A DNA stretch of 64,000 nucleotides from Oscillospiraceae bacterium (GTDB lineage: Bacteria; Bacillota; Clostridia; Oscillospirales; Ruminococcaceae): assembly GCA_019423755.1 (NCBI GenBank), contig JAHZAU010000006.1, forward strand, positions 35,376-99,375. The letters are read 5' to 3'. The notes under the pieces are model-generated. The model was not told where the DNA came from. It saw only the letters and a program-made list of their open reading frames with translations, and did not search any database. Both the position numbers and the translations under genes were made by a program. Of the stretch, positions 53,224 through 61,972 are shown one piece after another. Every line of letters starts with the position of its first letter. Within the stretch, counting starts at the first letter, position 1.

Positions 53224-54540
53224 TTATACCAGCTCCTGGTATTTTTTCTCGCTGACGAACTGGTCCAGCTCCACCATCTGTCCCTGGTGGCGGCGGGAAT
53301 ATTCCGCAGCCAGCGCCATGACATGGCTTGCGATGGACTGGTCGATGGAGGTGAGCATGGGACCGGGCGCACCGGCCTCGTCCCGGGTCATCATGTGCTC
53401 CATAAAGGTGCTCATGAGGCCGAAGTCGCCGCCGCCGTGACGGGCTTTGGCCGCCGGCAGGTCGGACATCTTGACAAACTCCGGCTCCTGGCCGAAGCGT
53501 CCGATGCGGATAACGCCGGTCTGCATATCGGCTTCCACATCGCCCTTGGTGCCCATGATGCGCAGGCTGCGGCCGCCCTGGCTGGTATAGGCGCACATGG
53601 TGAAGGTGACGGTCAGGCCGCCCTCAAATTCCAGCACCGCTACCTGGTGGTCCACCACGTTGTTGTCGCAGTGGTAGACGCAGCGGCCGTAAGGGCCGGT
53701 ACGCAGCGCCTCGTAGATCTTCTCCTCGGTGGGGTTCTGGGCCAGCACGTTGCAGGGCCAGTCGGTGTTGCCGGAGCGGATGCCCATGCGGGGATGGGAC
53801 AGGTAGAAGCGCTCGGCGTCGTAGAGGCAGTTGTCCTTGACCGGGCAGTCCAGGCAGCGCTGTGCAGCGCCGGCCGGAGCGTTTTCCGGCTTAAACTGCC
53901 GGTTGGAGCCCACCGAGCTGATCCGCAGGCAGCGGCGTCCGGTGAACCAGGAAAGGATGTCCATATCGTGGCAGGATTTCTGCAGGATCATGGGGCTGGT
54001 GGTCTGGTCGTTGCACCAGTTGCCCCGGACGAAGGAATGAGCCTGGTGCCAGTACTGCACCCGCTCGATGTAGTCGATGGAGATGATCTCTCCCAGTTCC
54101 CCGGCGTCGATCCACTCCTTCAGCTGGGTGTAGAAGGGGGTATAGCGGAGCACGTGGCAGACGGTGACCTCCCGGCCGGTCTCTTTGGCCTTCTGTTCCA
54201 GGGCCAGGCACTGGTCCAGATCGGGGGAAACCGGTTTTTCCAGCAGGACGTCGTAGCCTTTTTCCAGGGCGGGCAGGGCGTGTCCCACATGCTGGCGGTC
54301 CTGGGTGGCGATGAGCATCACGTCAGCCAGCTTCGGCTGCTGGAGCATCTCCTCGGCGGAAGCAAAGCACATCTGGGGCGCGATGCCGTATTCCTGCCGG
54401 GCGATCTCCACCTTTTCCGGCACGATATCGGCTACCGCCACGATCTTCATCTCCTCGGGAGCCAGTTTCTGATAGCGGGCGTAGGTGTCCTTCCCGCGGT
54501 TTCCCAGGCCGGCGATGGCCACGGTAATGGGTCGTTTCAT
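53224..54540 (-). CDS. Gfo/Idh/MocA family oxidoreductase
   Basis: A 438-aa NAD(P)-dependent dehydrogenase. The Rossmann motif VAIAGLGNRGKDTYARY is at residues 8-24, and the EKP-type signature LLEKPVSPDLDQCLALE is near 99, marking the catalytic-lysine region. A cysteine cluster RCLDCPVKDNC near residue 230 (C-x2-C-x5-C) suggests a bound metal or structural role. Substrate unknown; relatives act on sugars or inositols. It lies downstream of a peptide-type ABC importer but has its own promoter and is separated from dppC by a terminator, so cotranscription is not required. Confidence 0.87.
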   Translation of the reverse strand: MKRPITVAIAGLGNRGKDTYARYQKLAPEEMKIVAVADIVPEKVEIARQEYGIAPQMCFASAEEMLQQPKLADVMLIATQDRQHVGHALPALEKGYDVLLEKPVSPDLDQCLALEQKAKETGREVTVCHVLRYTPFYTQLKEWIDAGELGEIISIDYIERVQYWHQAHSFVRGNWCNDQTTSPMILQKSCHDMDILSWFTGRRCLRISSVGSNRQFKPENAPAGAAQRCLDCPVKDNCLYDAERFYLSHPRMGIRSGNTDWPCNVLAQNPTEEKIYEALRTGPYGRCVYHCDNNVVDHQVAVLEFEGGLTVTFTMCAYTSQGGRSLRIMGTKGDVEADMQTGVIRIGRFGQEPEFVKMSDLPAAKARHGGGDFGLMSTFMEHMMTRDEAGAPGPMLTSIDQSIASHVMALAAEYSRRHQGQMVELDQFVSEKKYQELV

Positions 54541-54605
54541 ATGAGATCCTCTCCTGTATCTATGGATTTGCGGCAGAGCCGCTTTTTATCCCAATGCCGC
54601 CTCCT

Positions 54606-54634
54606 ATTGTACCACCTTGCCCGCCTGGGGACAA
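54606..54634 (-). promoter_or_regulatory. Promoter of the oxidoreductase gene
   Basis: On the minus strand TTGTCC (54629-54634) and TACAAT (54606-54611) with 17-bp spacing, about 65 bp upstream of the start. It lies immediately after the transporter terminator. Confidence 0.72.
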
Positions 54635-54640
54635 GGGGCC

Positions 54641-54676
54641 TCCGCAAAAAAGAAAGCCGCCCCCGGCGGGGACGGC
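54641..54676 (-). terminator. Terminator of the peptide ABC importer operon
   Basis: A GC-rich stem (GCCG/CGGC and CCCC/GGGG with one mismatch, 54656-54664 with 54668-54676) is followed on the minus strand by a T-rich tract. It ends 9 bp after the dppC stop. Confidence 0.75.
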
Positions 54677-54684
54677 AGGTGTTG

Positions 54685-55569
54685 TTATCTTGTGTTGGTG
54701 GGGTCCAGAGCGTCCCGCAGAGCGTCGCCCATAAAATTGATGGAAAGCACCGTCAGCACGATGGCCAGTCCCGGCGGCAGCCACAGCCACGGCTGGGAGG
54801 TGAGGATGGTCAGCGACTGGGCGCCGTTGAGCATATTGCCCCAGCTGGCCGCCGGCGGCTGCACCCCCATAGAAAGGAAGCTCAGCGCTGCCTCGTCCAA
54901 AATCGCCAAGGCGATACCGGAGGTGGCGTTGACCAAAATCGGCGCCACCGTGTTGGGCAGGATCTGCCCAAAGAGGATGCGCGGAGTACTCAAGCCGGAC
55001 ACCTTGGCTGCCTTGATGTAGTTGCTTTCTTTAATAGCCAGCACGTTGCCACGCACCAGCCGGGCCACGCCGGGCCAGTTAAGGAAGCCCAGGATGAAGA
55101 TAATGTTCCACATCCCCGGGCCCACCAGGCTGGCTACCACCAGGATCAGCATGATATAAGGGAACGCCATGACCATATCGGTGATGCGCATGAGCAGCAT
55201 ATCCATCCAGCCGCCAAAGTAGCCGGACACCAGCCCCAGCACCACCCCGATGACCATAGCGATACCGGTGGAGGCCACGCCTACCAGCAGGGACACCCGG
55301 GAGGCGTAGATCAGCCGGGAGAGCACGTCGCGGCCCGACTGGTCGGTACCCAGCAGGTACTTGGCGCTGGGCGCGGCGCCGAAAGCGTCCTGGATCTGCA
55401 CCGGGTCATAAGGCGCGATCCACGGGGCCAGCAGGGCGCAGATCACCACGATCGCCAAAAACACCGCCCCGGCCACCGCCAGCTTGTGCCGGCAGAAGCG
55501 CCGCAGCACCATGCGGGCGTAGCTTTCCTGGCGGGGAAGGGACTGTTCCATCGCTTGTCTTTCGTCCAT
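54685..55569 (-). CDS. Peptide-type ABC transporter permease (DppC-like)
   Basis: A 294-aa polytopic permease with about six hydrophobic helices. The EAA-type cytoplasmic loop that contacts the ATPases appears as ESNYIKAAKVSGLSTPRILF near residue 188. The N-terminal region ([20 protein letters not shown]) is characteristic of DppC/OppC. It pairs with the DppB-like protein encoded 13 bp upstream. Specificity (dipeptide, oligopeptide, nickel or other) cannot be read from sequence. Confidence 0.93.
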   Translation of the reverse strand: MDERQAMEQSLPRQESYARMVLRRFCRHKLAVAGAVFLAIVVICALLAPWIAPYDPVQIQDAFGAAPSAKYLLGTDQSGRDVLSRLIYASRVSLLVGVASTGIAMVIGVVLGLVSGYFGGWMDMLLMRITDMVMAFPYIMLILVVASLVGPGMWNIIFILGFLNWPGVARLVRGNVLAIKESNYIKAAKVSGLSTPRILFGQILPNTVAPILVNATSGIALAILDEAALSFLSMGVQPPAASWGNMLNGAQSLTILTSQPWLWLPPGLAIVLTVLSINFMGDALRDALDPTNTR

Positions 55570-55581
55570 CTCCTCGCCTCC

Positions 55582-56532
55582 TTAGTTATACTTGATCGCC
55601 GGGTTCACCACGGCGTAGAGCAGGTCGGTGACCAGATTGGCCAGCAGCACGATGATGGCCGCCAGCAGGTTCAGCGCCATAACGGTGGGATAGTCTCGGC
55701 TCATAATGGAGCTCATGGTCAAAAGCCCCAGCCCCGGCCAGGAGAAGATCTGCTCCACCACCACGGCGCCGCCGAACAGCACCGGGATCTCCATACCCAC
55801 CACCGTGACGATGGGGATAAGGGCATTTCGCATGGCGTGGCGTCCCAGCACCCAAAACCGGCGCACACCTTTCGCCTGGGCGGTGCGCAGGTAGTCCTGG
55901 CCCAAAATTTCCAGCATACTGGAACGGATATAGCGGATGTTGCGTCCCGCCACCGCCACGGTCAGCACCAGGCAGGGCATGACCATGTGCTGCAGCACGT
56001 CCAGCGCGCCGCCGTCCCCACCCAGGGTCACCATGCCGCCGGACGGCAGCCACCCCAGTTTAATGGAAAACAGGTGGATGAGCACCAGCGACAGGAAGAA
56101 CCCCGGTACCGAAATGCCCAAGAAGGAGGCGGTCATGGCGGTGTAATCGGCGGCAGAATACTGCTTCACCGCGCTGAGGATACCCAGCGGGATCGCCAGC
56201 AGCAGTCCCAGAACCAGCGAGCTGCCCATAAGCAGCAGGGTGGGGCCGATGTGGCTTGCCACCAGCTGGCTCACCGGCTGATAGGTGATCATCGAGTAGC
56301 CCAGGTTGCCGTGGAGCAGCTCCTGCACCCACTGCAGATACTGGATGTGCAGCGGCTGGTCCAGCCCCAGGGCGGCGGCCTTGTTGTCCAGCACCGTCTG
56401 GGACACCATGGGGTTTCGCATCATGTCCAAGGGGCTGCCGGGCGCCAGGTTCATCAGCGCAAAGTCGATGATGGTAATGCCCACCAGCACCACCAGGGCG
56501 ATAAACAGCCGCTTGCCGATATATTTGATCAT
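55582..56532 (-). CDS. Peptide-type ABC transporter permease (DppB-like)
   Basis: A 316-aa permease starting IKYIGKRLFIALVVLVGITI, typical for DppB/OppB. It has the periplasmic loop MNLAPGSPLDMM, about six helices, and the EAA loop DYLRTAQAKGVRRFWVLGRHAMRNALIP near residue 195 (motif given in part: TAQAKGVRRFWVLG). ATG at 56532 is supported by an AAGGGTGAGACC region; a much longer upstream frame overlapping the ATPase gene is not convincing. Confidence 0.93.
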   Translation of the reverse strand: MIKYIGKRLFIALVVLVGITIIDFALMNLAPGSPLDMMRNPMVSQTVLDNKAAALGLDQPLHIQYLQWVQELLHGNLGYSMITYQPVSQLVASHIGPTLLLMGSSLVLGLLLAIPLGILSAVKQYSAADYTAMTASFLGISVPGFFLSLVLIHLFSIKLGWLPSGGMVTLGGDGGALDVLQHMVMPCLVLTVAVAGRNIRYIRSSMLEILGQDYLRTAQAKGVRRFWVLGRHAMRNALIPIVTVVGMEIPVLFGGAVVVEQIFSWPGLGLLTMSSIMSRDYPTVMALNLLAAIIVLLANLVTDLLYAVVNPAIKYN

Positions 56533-56585
56533 GGTCTCACCCTTTCCTGTGGTGTGGCTGCGGCGCAGCCCTTGCTTTTCCCAGC

Positions 56586-57650
56586 TTATTCCGCCGGGGG
56601 ATTTTTGGTTTCGGTTATCTGCCCCGCCTTCCAGCAGGCACAGCCGTGGGCGGTCCAGGGGTCCTCCCCGTCCCAGATCAGGCTCTGGGGCTGCTGGCGG
56701 CAGCGCTCCTCGGCAAAGGGGCACCGTCCGGCAAAGCGGCAGCCCTGCGGCGGATTGATGGGGCTTGGCACATCGCCGGAAAGCACCAACCGCTCCCGAC
56801 CGCGCTGGGCAGGGTCGGAGACGGGGGCCGCGTCCCGCAGGGCCACGGTGTAGGGGTGGCGCGGGTGGGCAAACAGCTCCTCAGAAGGGGCCATCTCCAC
56901 GATCTGCCCCAGGTACATGACGGCGATGCGGTGGCTGGCGTATTTTACGGCGCCCAGCCCGTGCCCGATAAACAGGAAAGCCAGTCCCAGCTCCTCCTGC
57001 AGCTGGCGCAGCAGGTTGAGGATCTGCGCCTGGATGGACACATCCAGCGCCGACACCGGCTCATCGCAGACCAAAAACCGGGGACGCACCGCCAGCGCCC
57101 GGGCGATGCCGATGCGCTGCCGCTGTCCGCCGGAAAACTCGTGGGGGAAGCGGTCCTTGGCCGAGCGCGGCAGGCCCACCTGCTCCAACAGGCGCTCCAC
57201 CTCCCGGCCCAGCTCCTGGCGGGGCAGGATGTTGTGGAAGGCCATAGGCTCCGCCAGGATGTCGTAGACCCGCTTGCGGGGGTTAAGGGAGGAGTACGGG
57301 TCCTGGAACACCATCTGCAGGTCGGTACGGGCCTGGCGCTGCTCCTCCCGGGTCAGGGCGCCCAGTTCCTTCGCTTCGGGCCAGCCCTCCCCTCGGTACC
57401 AGATGCTGCCGGAGGTGGGAGTTTCCAGCCCGACGATCTGCCGCCCGATGGTGGACTTGCCGCAGCCGGACTCCCCCACCAGGCCCAAGGTCTCCCCGGG
57501 CCGCAGGGCAAAGCTCACCCCGTCCACCGCCTTGAGCAGCTGTTCCTCCCGGTTGCGGGCAAAGAGGCCGGTTTGAGTGGGGTAATATTTTTTCAGTTCC
57601 CGGACCTCTAACAGCGGGGCCTGGGCTTGATTCTCCTGTGGCAAAGCCAT
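56586..57650 (-). CDS. Peptide-type ABC transporter ATP-binding protein (DppF-like)
   Basis: A 354-aa ATPase of the importer. Walker A GESGCGKSTIGRQIVG lies near residue 60, the signature FSGGQRQRIGIARAL near 173, Walker B FLVCDEPVSALDVS near 193, and the oligopeptide/dipeptide C-terminal motif CRFAGRCPFAEERC near 315. The AAGGAGGG ribosome site directly abuts ATG at 57650; TTG at codon 3 (57644) has a more normal 6-nt distance and may be the real start. Confidence 0.94.
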   Translation of the reverse strand: MALPQENQAQAPLLEVRELKKYYPTQTGLFARNREEQLLKAVDGVSFALRPGETLGLVGESGCGKSTIGRQIVGLETPTSGSIWYRGEGWPEAKELGALTREEQRQARTDLQMVFQDPYSSLNPRKRVYDILAEPMAFHNILPRQELGREVERLLEQVGLPRSAKDRFPHEFSGGQRQRIGIARALAVRPRFLVCDEPVSALDVSIQAQILNLLRQLQEELGLAFLFIGHGLGAVKYASHRIAVMYLGQIVEMAPSEELFAHPRHPYTVALRDAAPVSDPAQRGRERLVLSGDVPSPINPPQGCRFAGRCPFAEERCRQQPQSLIWDGEDPWTAHGCACWKAGQITETKNPPAE

Positions 57651-57674
57651 CCCTCCTTGACGTATGGTGGTCCG

Positions 57675-58643
57675 CTACCGCCCGGCAAATTGGCAGCGGC
57701 ATCGGTGCCCCGGAGCCAGCTCCCACAGGGGCTGGGGCGTGACGGCGCACTCCGGGCGGGCCTGGGCGCAGCGGCTAGCAAAGCGGCAGCCGGTCATCTG
57801 CTGGTAGCGCTCCGGCACCGCCCCGGGGATGGACTCCAGCTTCCGGGAGCGGCTGTCGGAAATGGTAGGCACTGAGCGCATCAGCGCCCGGGTATAGGGG
57901 TGGGCCGGGTTTTGGAAGAGGGTCTGCACGTCGCTTTCCTCCACCACCTGCCCGGCGTACATGACCAGCACCCGGTCGGCCATCTCGGCGATGAGGCCGA
58001 TGTCGTGGGTCACCAGGATGATGGCCATGCCGGTCTCCCGCTGCAGGTCCCGCAGCAGCTGGACGATCTGCGCCTGGATGGTCACATCCAGGGCGGTGGT
58101 GGGCTCATCGGCGATGAGCACCTTGGGGTGGCAGCTGAGCGCCATAGCGATCATCACCCTCTGCTGCTGCCCGCCGGACAGGGTGAAGGGGTATTTCTTC
58201 ATCTGCTGCTCCGGCTCGGGCAGGCCCACCCGTTCCAGCATCTCCACCGCGCGGGCGCGGCACTCTTCTTTGGAAAGGCCCTGGTGGATGCGGATGGCCT
58301 CCATCAGCTGGTATCCGACGGTAAACACCGGGTTTAACGAGGTCATGGAGTCCTGGAACACCATGGAGATGCTCCCGCCGCGGACCTGCTCCATCTCCCG
58401 CTCCGGCAGGGCCAGCAGGTTCCGGCCTTCCAGCAGCACCTTGCCTTCGGTGCGGGACTTTTTCGGGTCCAGCAGCCGCAGGATGGAAAGGGAGGTGACG
58501 CTTTTTCCCGAGCCGGACTCCCCTACCAGCCCCAGCGTCTCGCCGGGGCGCAGGGAGAAGCTCACGTCCTCCACCACCCGATTGGTGGTCTTTCGGTCGC
58601 AAAAGGCGGTGGAAAGCCCTTGTACCTCCAGCAGGTTTTGCAT
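57675..58643 (-). CDS. Peptide-type ABC transporter ATP-binding protein (DppD-like)
   Basis: A 322-aa ATPase. Walker A GESGSGKSVTSLSILRLL is near residue 40, the signature LSGGQQQRVMIAMAL near 156, Walker B VLIADEPTTALDVT near 176, and the C-terminal cysteine motif CRFASRCAQARPEC near 290. Together with the DppF-like partner it forms the heterodimeric engine of the importer. Position directly after the binding-protein gene is usual for this family. Confidence 0.94.
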   Translation of the reverse strand: MQNLLEVQGLSTAFCDRKTTNRVVEDVSFSLRPGETLGLVGESGSGKSVTSLSILRLLDPKKSRTEGKVLLEGRNLLALPEREMEQVRGGSISMVFQDSMTSLNPVFTVGYQLMEAIRIHQGLSKEECRARAVEMLERVGLPEPEQQMKKYPFTLSGGQQQRVMIAMALSCHPKVLIADEPTTALDVTIQAQIVQLLRDLQRETGMAIILVTHDIGLIAEMADRVLVMYAGQVVEESDVQTLFQNPAHPYTRALMRSVPTISDSRSRKLESIPGAVPERYQQMTGCRFASRCAQARPECAVTPQPLWELAPGHRCRCQFAGR

Positions 58644-58683
58644 GGTCCGTTCCTCCTATCCGAAAATCAAACGGCGAAGCCGC

Positions 58684-60336
58684 TTACTGGGCGATATCCC
58701 AGTTCTGTACGTCGATAAAGGCGCCGTACTGCCGTGCGGTGATGCCGGTCACCCGGTTGGAAACCGCGGTCAGGGCGCGGGGGCTGTACACCGAGAACAT
58801 GGGGACTTCCTCCTGGCAGATGCGGTTCAGTTCGCTGTAGTAGCCTTTCACCGTTTCCAGGTCGTCCTCGCTCTTGATGAGGGCCAGCAGCTCGTCCACC
58901 CGGGCGTTGGAGTAGCCGTTGACGTTTCCGGTACCCAGCAGGTAGGAAACATCCGGGTAGGGGTCTGCCGGCATGAAGGAATACTGCAGCATAGCCAGCT
59001 GGAAGTCCTGGGCATACAGCTGGTTGAGCAGGGTGGTCAGGTCGGTCATCTGGATCTGTACCTTCAGTCCGATGTCCGCCAGGTTGGCGGCGATGATGTT
59101 GGCCGCCTGGGCCATGGTCTCGTCGCCGGAAGACACCTTAAAGGTCAGGGTCTGGTTAAAGTCCCAGCCGGACTCCTCCAGCAGCTGGCGGGCCTTCTCT
59201 GGGTCGTAGGGGGTGGCGGTGATGCTCTCGTCGTAGAAGGGGCTGTAAGAGGTGAGCATGCCGTCTACCACCTCGCCGTTGCCTTTGAGCAGGTTGTCCA
59301 CGATCATCTGACGGTTGATGCCATAAAGCAGCGCCTGACGCATCCGGGCGTCGGGCATGACCTCGTGATTGATATACATGAGCTCGTGGGCGATGGGCTC
59401 TTCCAGCTGGGTGGTGACGCCGGGCAGCGCCTGGACGCTTTCAAAGTCGGTGATGGGGATGACGCCCAGGCTGGGCAGGTTCAGGTCGATCTCGCCGGAC
59501 TGCAGCCGCGCCAGCACCTGGGAGCCCTGCATCACGTTGAAGTTCAGCTGGTCGATCTTGGGCGCGCCCTTGAAGTAATCGGGGTTGGCCGCCAGCTGGA
59601 CGTAGTGGTCGCGGTCATAGGCGATCATAGTGAAGGGACCGTTGGTCACATCGGGCTTCTGGAAGAAGGACGAAGCCACCAGCTCCTCCGGGGGGACGTC
59701 CTTGAGCACATGCTCCGGGATGACCCACAGGCAGCGGGAGATGGCGTTGTTGAAGGTGTTCATCGCCATCGGCTCCTTGGCGATGAGCTGGACGGTGTGG
59801 TCGTCCACCTTCACCAGGCCCTCGGCCTCGCCGCTTTCCGGCAGGAAGCCGTTTTCGTCAAAGCCCAGGAAGTTGGCGTACATATAGGTGTAGATGGAGC
59901 CAACCTTCTCGTTGGCGATGCAGCGGATGGTGAAGATCAGGTCGTCGGCATCCACCGGCTCGCCGTCGGTCCACTTGGCGCGGGGGTCCAGCTTGATGGT
60001 GAAGGTGAGGTTATCCTCGGTGGTCACCGATTCAGCCAGCATGGGCTGGAACTGCATGTTACTGTCCACCTCCATCAGCGGCAGGAACATAAGGCCAGTG
60101 ACGTAGCTTGCCACCTCGCTCACCGGAGACAGGGGGTTGATGGTGCCGGGCGCGTAGGTGACACCCAGGTTGATGATCTTCTTGCCGTCGGCAGACTGGG
60201 CCGGCTGCTGGGTCTGTCCCGCAGGCGCTTCCTCTGCGCCGCCGGCCTGCTGGCCGCAGGCCGCCAGGGAGACACACAGTACCGCAGCCAAAGCCGCTGC
60301 AGCCAAACGTTTTAGTATGCTCTGCTTCTTCATCAT
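58684..60336 (-). CDS. Peptide-type ABC transporter substrate-binding lipoprotein
   Basis: A 550-aa extracytoplasmic binding protein of the SBP_bac_5 family. The signal sequence (MKKQSILKRLAAAALAAVL) ends in the lipobox SLAACGQQ near residue 27, followed by a Gly/Ala/Gln-rich spacer. GVTYAPGTINPLSPVSEVAS near residue 58 and TFTIKLDPRAKWTDGEPVDA near 110 are the recognisable family regions. Two adjacent ATG codons start the frame after AAGGAGG. Ligand unknown. It is the first gene of the operon, giving it the highest expected expression. Confidence 0.94.
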   Translation of the reverse strand: MMKKQSILKRLAAAALAAVLCVSLAACGQQAGGAEEAPAGQTQQPAQSADGKKIINLGVTYAPGTINPLSPVSEVASYVTGLMFLPLMEVDSNMQFQPMLAESVTTEDNLTFTIKLDPRAKWTDGEPVDADDLIFTIRCIANEKVGSIYTYMYANFLGFDENGFLPESGEAEGLVKVDDHTVQLIAKEPMAMNTFNNAISRCLWVIPEHVLKDVPPEELVASSFFQKPDVTNGPFTMIAYDRDHYVQLAANPDYFKGAPKIDQLNFNVMQGSQVLARLQSGEIDLNLPSLGVIPITDFESVQALPGVTTQLEEPIAHELMYINHEVMPDARMRQALLYGINRQMIVDNLLKGNGEVVDGMLTSYSPFYDESITATPYDPEKARQLLEESGWDFNQTLTFKVSSGDETMAQAANIIAANLADIGLKVQIQMTDLTTLLNQLYAQDFQLAMLQYSFMPADPYPDVSYLLGTGNVNGYSNARVDELLALIKSEDDLETVKGYYSELNRICQEEVPMFSVYSPRALTAVSNRVTGITARQYGAFIDVQNWDIAQ

Positions 60337-60395
60337 GGATTCCTCCTTTTTGTTCTTTATCCCAAAGAACGGTTAAGGTGCTTAAAAGTAACAGC

Positions 60396-60420
60396 AAAAA
60401 ATCGCACAGCTTATGCTGTG
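60396..60420 (-). other. 5'-end hairpin of the importer mRNA
   Basis: CACAGC/GCTGTG with a 4-nt loop (60405-60420), followed on the minus strand by six T at 60396-60401. It would form within about 30 nt of the predicted start. It is either a 5' stabiliser or a very early terminator. Confidence 0.45.
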
Positions 60421-60431
60421 AATCTTTGCTT

Positions 60432-60460
60432 ATCATACCCTTTTTTCCGCCTGGATGCAA
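60432..60460 (-). promoter_or_regulatory. Promoter of the peptide ABC importer operon
   Basis: On the minus strand TTGCAT (60455-60460) and TATGAT (60432-60437) with 17-bp spacing, about 100 bp before the binding-protein gene. Confidence 0.7.
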
Positions 60461-60542
60461 GATGTTTGCCCCTTTCGCCCTGCAAAATTTCACTTTCCTC
60501 CCAAGGGGCGGCTGATTTGCTACCGGTTTTGTATAGTTTAAC

Positions 60543-60577
60543 AAGAAAAATCGGCCCCGCCGCGTGGGCGGAGCCGA
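60543..60577 (-). terminator. Terminator of the redox/MATE operon
   Basis: An 11-bp stem with one mismatch (60551-60561 with 60567-60577, 5-nt loop) followed on the minus strand by T5. It lies 10 bp after the MATE stop. Confidence 0.85.
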
Positions 60578-60586
60578 AATCTTCTT

Positions 60587-61972
60587 TTAACTATACAGCG
60601 ACTGCCCGTCCGGCATCTCCATGCGCTTGCGGTAGATGCGCTGGATGCTCAGCAGGTAGACGGTGATAGTCACCAGGCCGCAGAAGATGTCCGCCGCCGG
60701 TTCCGCCGCAAACACCGCCTCCGCTCCCCAGAACATGGGGAAAGCCAGGGTGCAGGCCAGGAAGGTGGCCTTTCGAAACAGGGACAGCGACACCGCCACC
60801 TTGGCGATGCCCAGCGCCGTAAAGCCGTCCACGAACACATACTGGAAGGCCAGCACCAAAATGCCCGCGGTAAATACCCGGATGCCCCAGGTGGAAAGTT
60901 CCACATACTCCGGCACGCGGGTGAAGATGCGTACAAACAGGCCGGACACCGTCTGGGACAGCACGAACATCACGCCGCAGAACAGCACCGCCAGCTTGAG
61001 GATCTCCTTGTAGCCCTCCTTGATGCGGTCGATGCGCTTGGCGCCGAAGTTAAAGCTGAGGACCGGCTGGGTACCGCTGGAGATACCGCCCAGCGGCAGG
61101 GTCACCAGCTGCATGTAGCTCTGGACGATGGTCAGGCAGGTGATGAGCATATCGCCCCGCTCCTGGCCGCCCAGCCGCTGCAGCACGGTATTCATGGCGA
61201 TGATGAGGATACTGTCGGTAGCGATGATGACAAAGGGCGAAAGGCCGAAGGTCACCACCCGCTGCATAATGCGCCAGGAATACCCCCGGAAGGTGATGCG
61301 TACCCGCGCCTGCAGGCTAAAGAGGAACTTCACCACGAACACGCAGGAGCAGGCCTGGGAGATCACCGTGGCCAGCGCCGCACCGCTGACCCCCATATCA
61401 AACAGGAAGATAAAGATGGGGTCCAGGATGATGTTCATCACCGCGCCGATGCAGACGGTGACCATGGCCACCGTGGAAAAGCCCTGGCAGATGATGAACT
61501 GGTTGAGGCCGGTGGTCAGGATGGCGAAGATGGTACCCAGGGTGTAGATGGTCAGGTATTGGTTTGCGTAAGGGAAGGTGTTTTCACTGGCGCCGAACCA
61601 CATGAGCATCGGCCGGCGCAGGCCGATAAACAGCGCCGTCAGCGCCACCGCCAGGGTCACCAGCATGACAAAGCAGTTGGCCAGGATCTGTTCGGCGCCC
61701 TCCTGGTTGTCCTCGCCCTGGCGCATAGCCATAAGAGGCGCGCCGCCGATGCCCACCAAAAAGGCAAAGGAAGACAGCAGCGTCACGATGGGTCCGCAGA
61801 CGCCGGCTCCCGCCAGCGCCACCTCGCCTACCTCCGGGATATTTCCGATAAACATCCGGTCTACGATGCTGTACAGCACGTTGACAAACTGCGCCAGCAT
61901 CGACGGGATGGCCAGACGCAGCACCAGCTGCCGGACCGGGTCATTCCCCAAATCATTCTGTCGTTTGATCAT
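60587..61972 (-). CDS. MATE family efflux transporter
   Basis: A 461-aa inner-membrane exporter with about 12 helices. N-terminal QLVLRLAIPSMLAQFVNVLYS and VDRMFIGNIPEVGEVALAGA are typical of NorM/DinF-like MATE proteins, and the second half repeats the arrangement. It exports cationic drugs or metabolites with Na+ or H+ counter-flow; the substrate is unknown. ATG at 61972 overlaps the end of the ferredoxin-type membrane gene by 20 nt, so the two are translationally linked. Confidence 0.93.
   Translation of the reverse strand: MIKRQNDLGNDPVRQLVLRLAIPSMLAQFVNVLYSIVDRMFIGNIPEVGEVALAGAGVCGPIVTLLSSFAFLVGIGGAPLMAMRQGEDNQEGAEQILANCFVMLVTLAVALTALFIGLRRPMLMWFGASENTFPYANQYLTIYTLGTIFAILTTGLNQFIICQGFSTVAMVTVCIGAVMNIILDPIFIFLFDMGVSGAALATVISQACSCVFVVKFLFSLQARVRITFRGYSWRIMQRVVTFGLSPFVIIATDSILIIAMNTVLQRLGGQERGDMLITCLTIVQSYMQLVTLPLGGISSGTQPVLSFNFGAKRIDRIKEGYKEILKLAVLFCGVMFVLSQTVSGLFVRIFTRVPEYVELSTWGIRVFTAGILVLAFQYVFVDGFTALGIAKVAVSLSLFRKATFLACTLAFPMFWGAEAVFAAEPAADIFCGLVTITVYLLSIQRIYRKRMEMPDGQSLYS

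Noticed and set aside
51271..56853. Open frame of about 1,860 codons on the plus strand opposite cls, the oxidoreductase and the transporter genes
   Set aside because: Antisense shadow of four real genes with biased composition, crossing terminators and promoters of other units.
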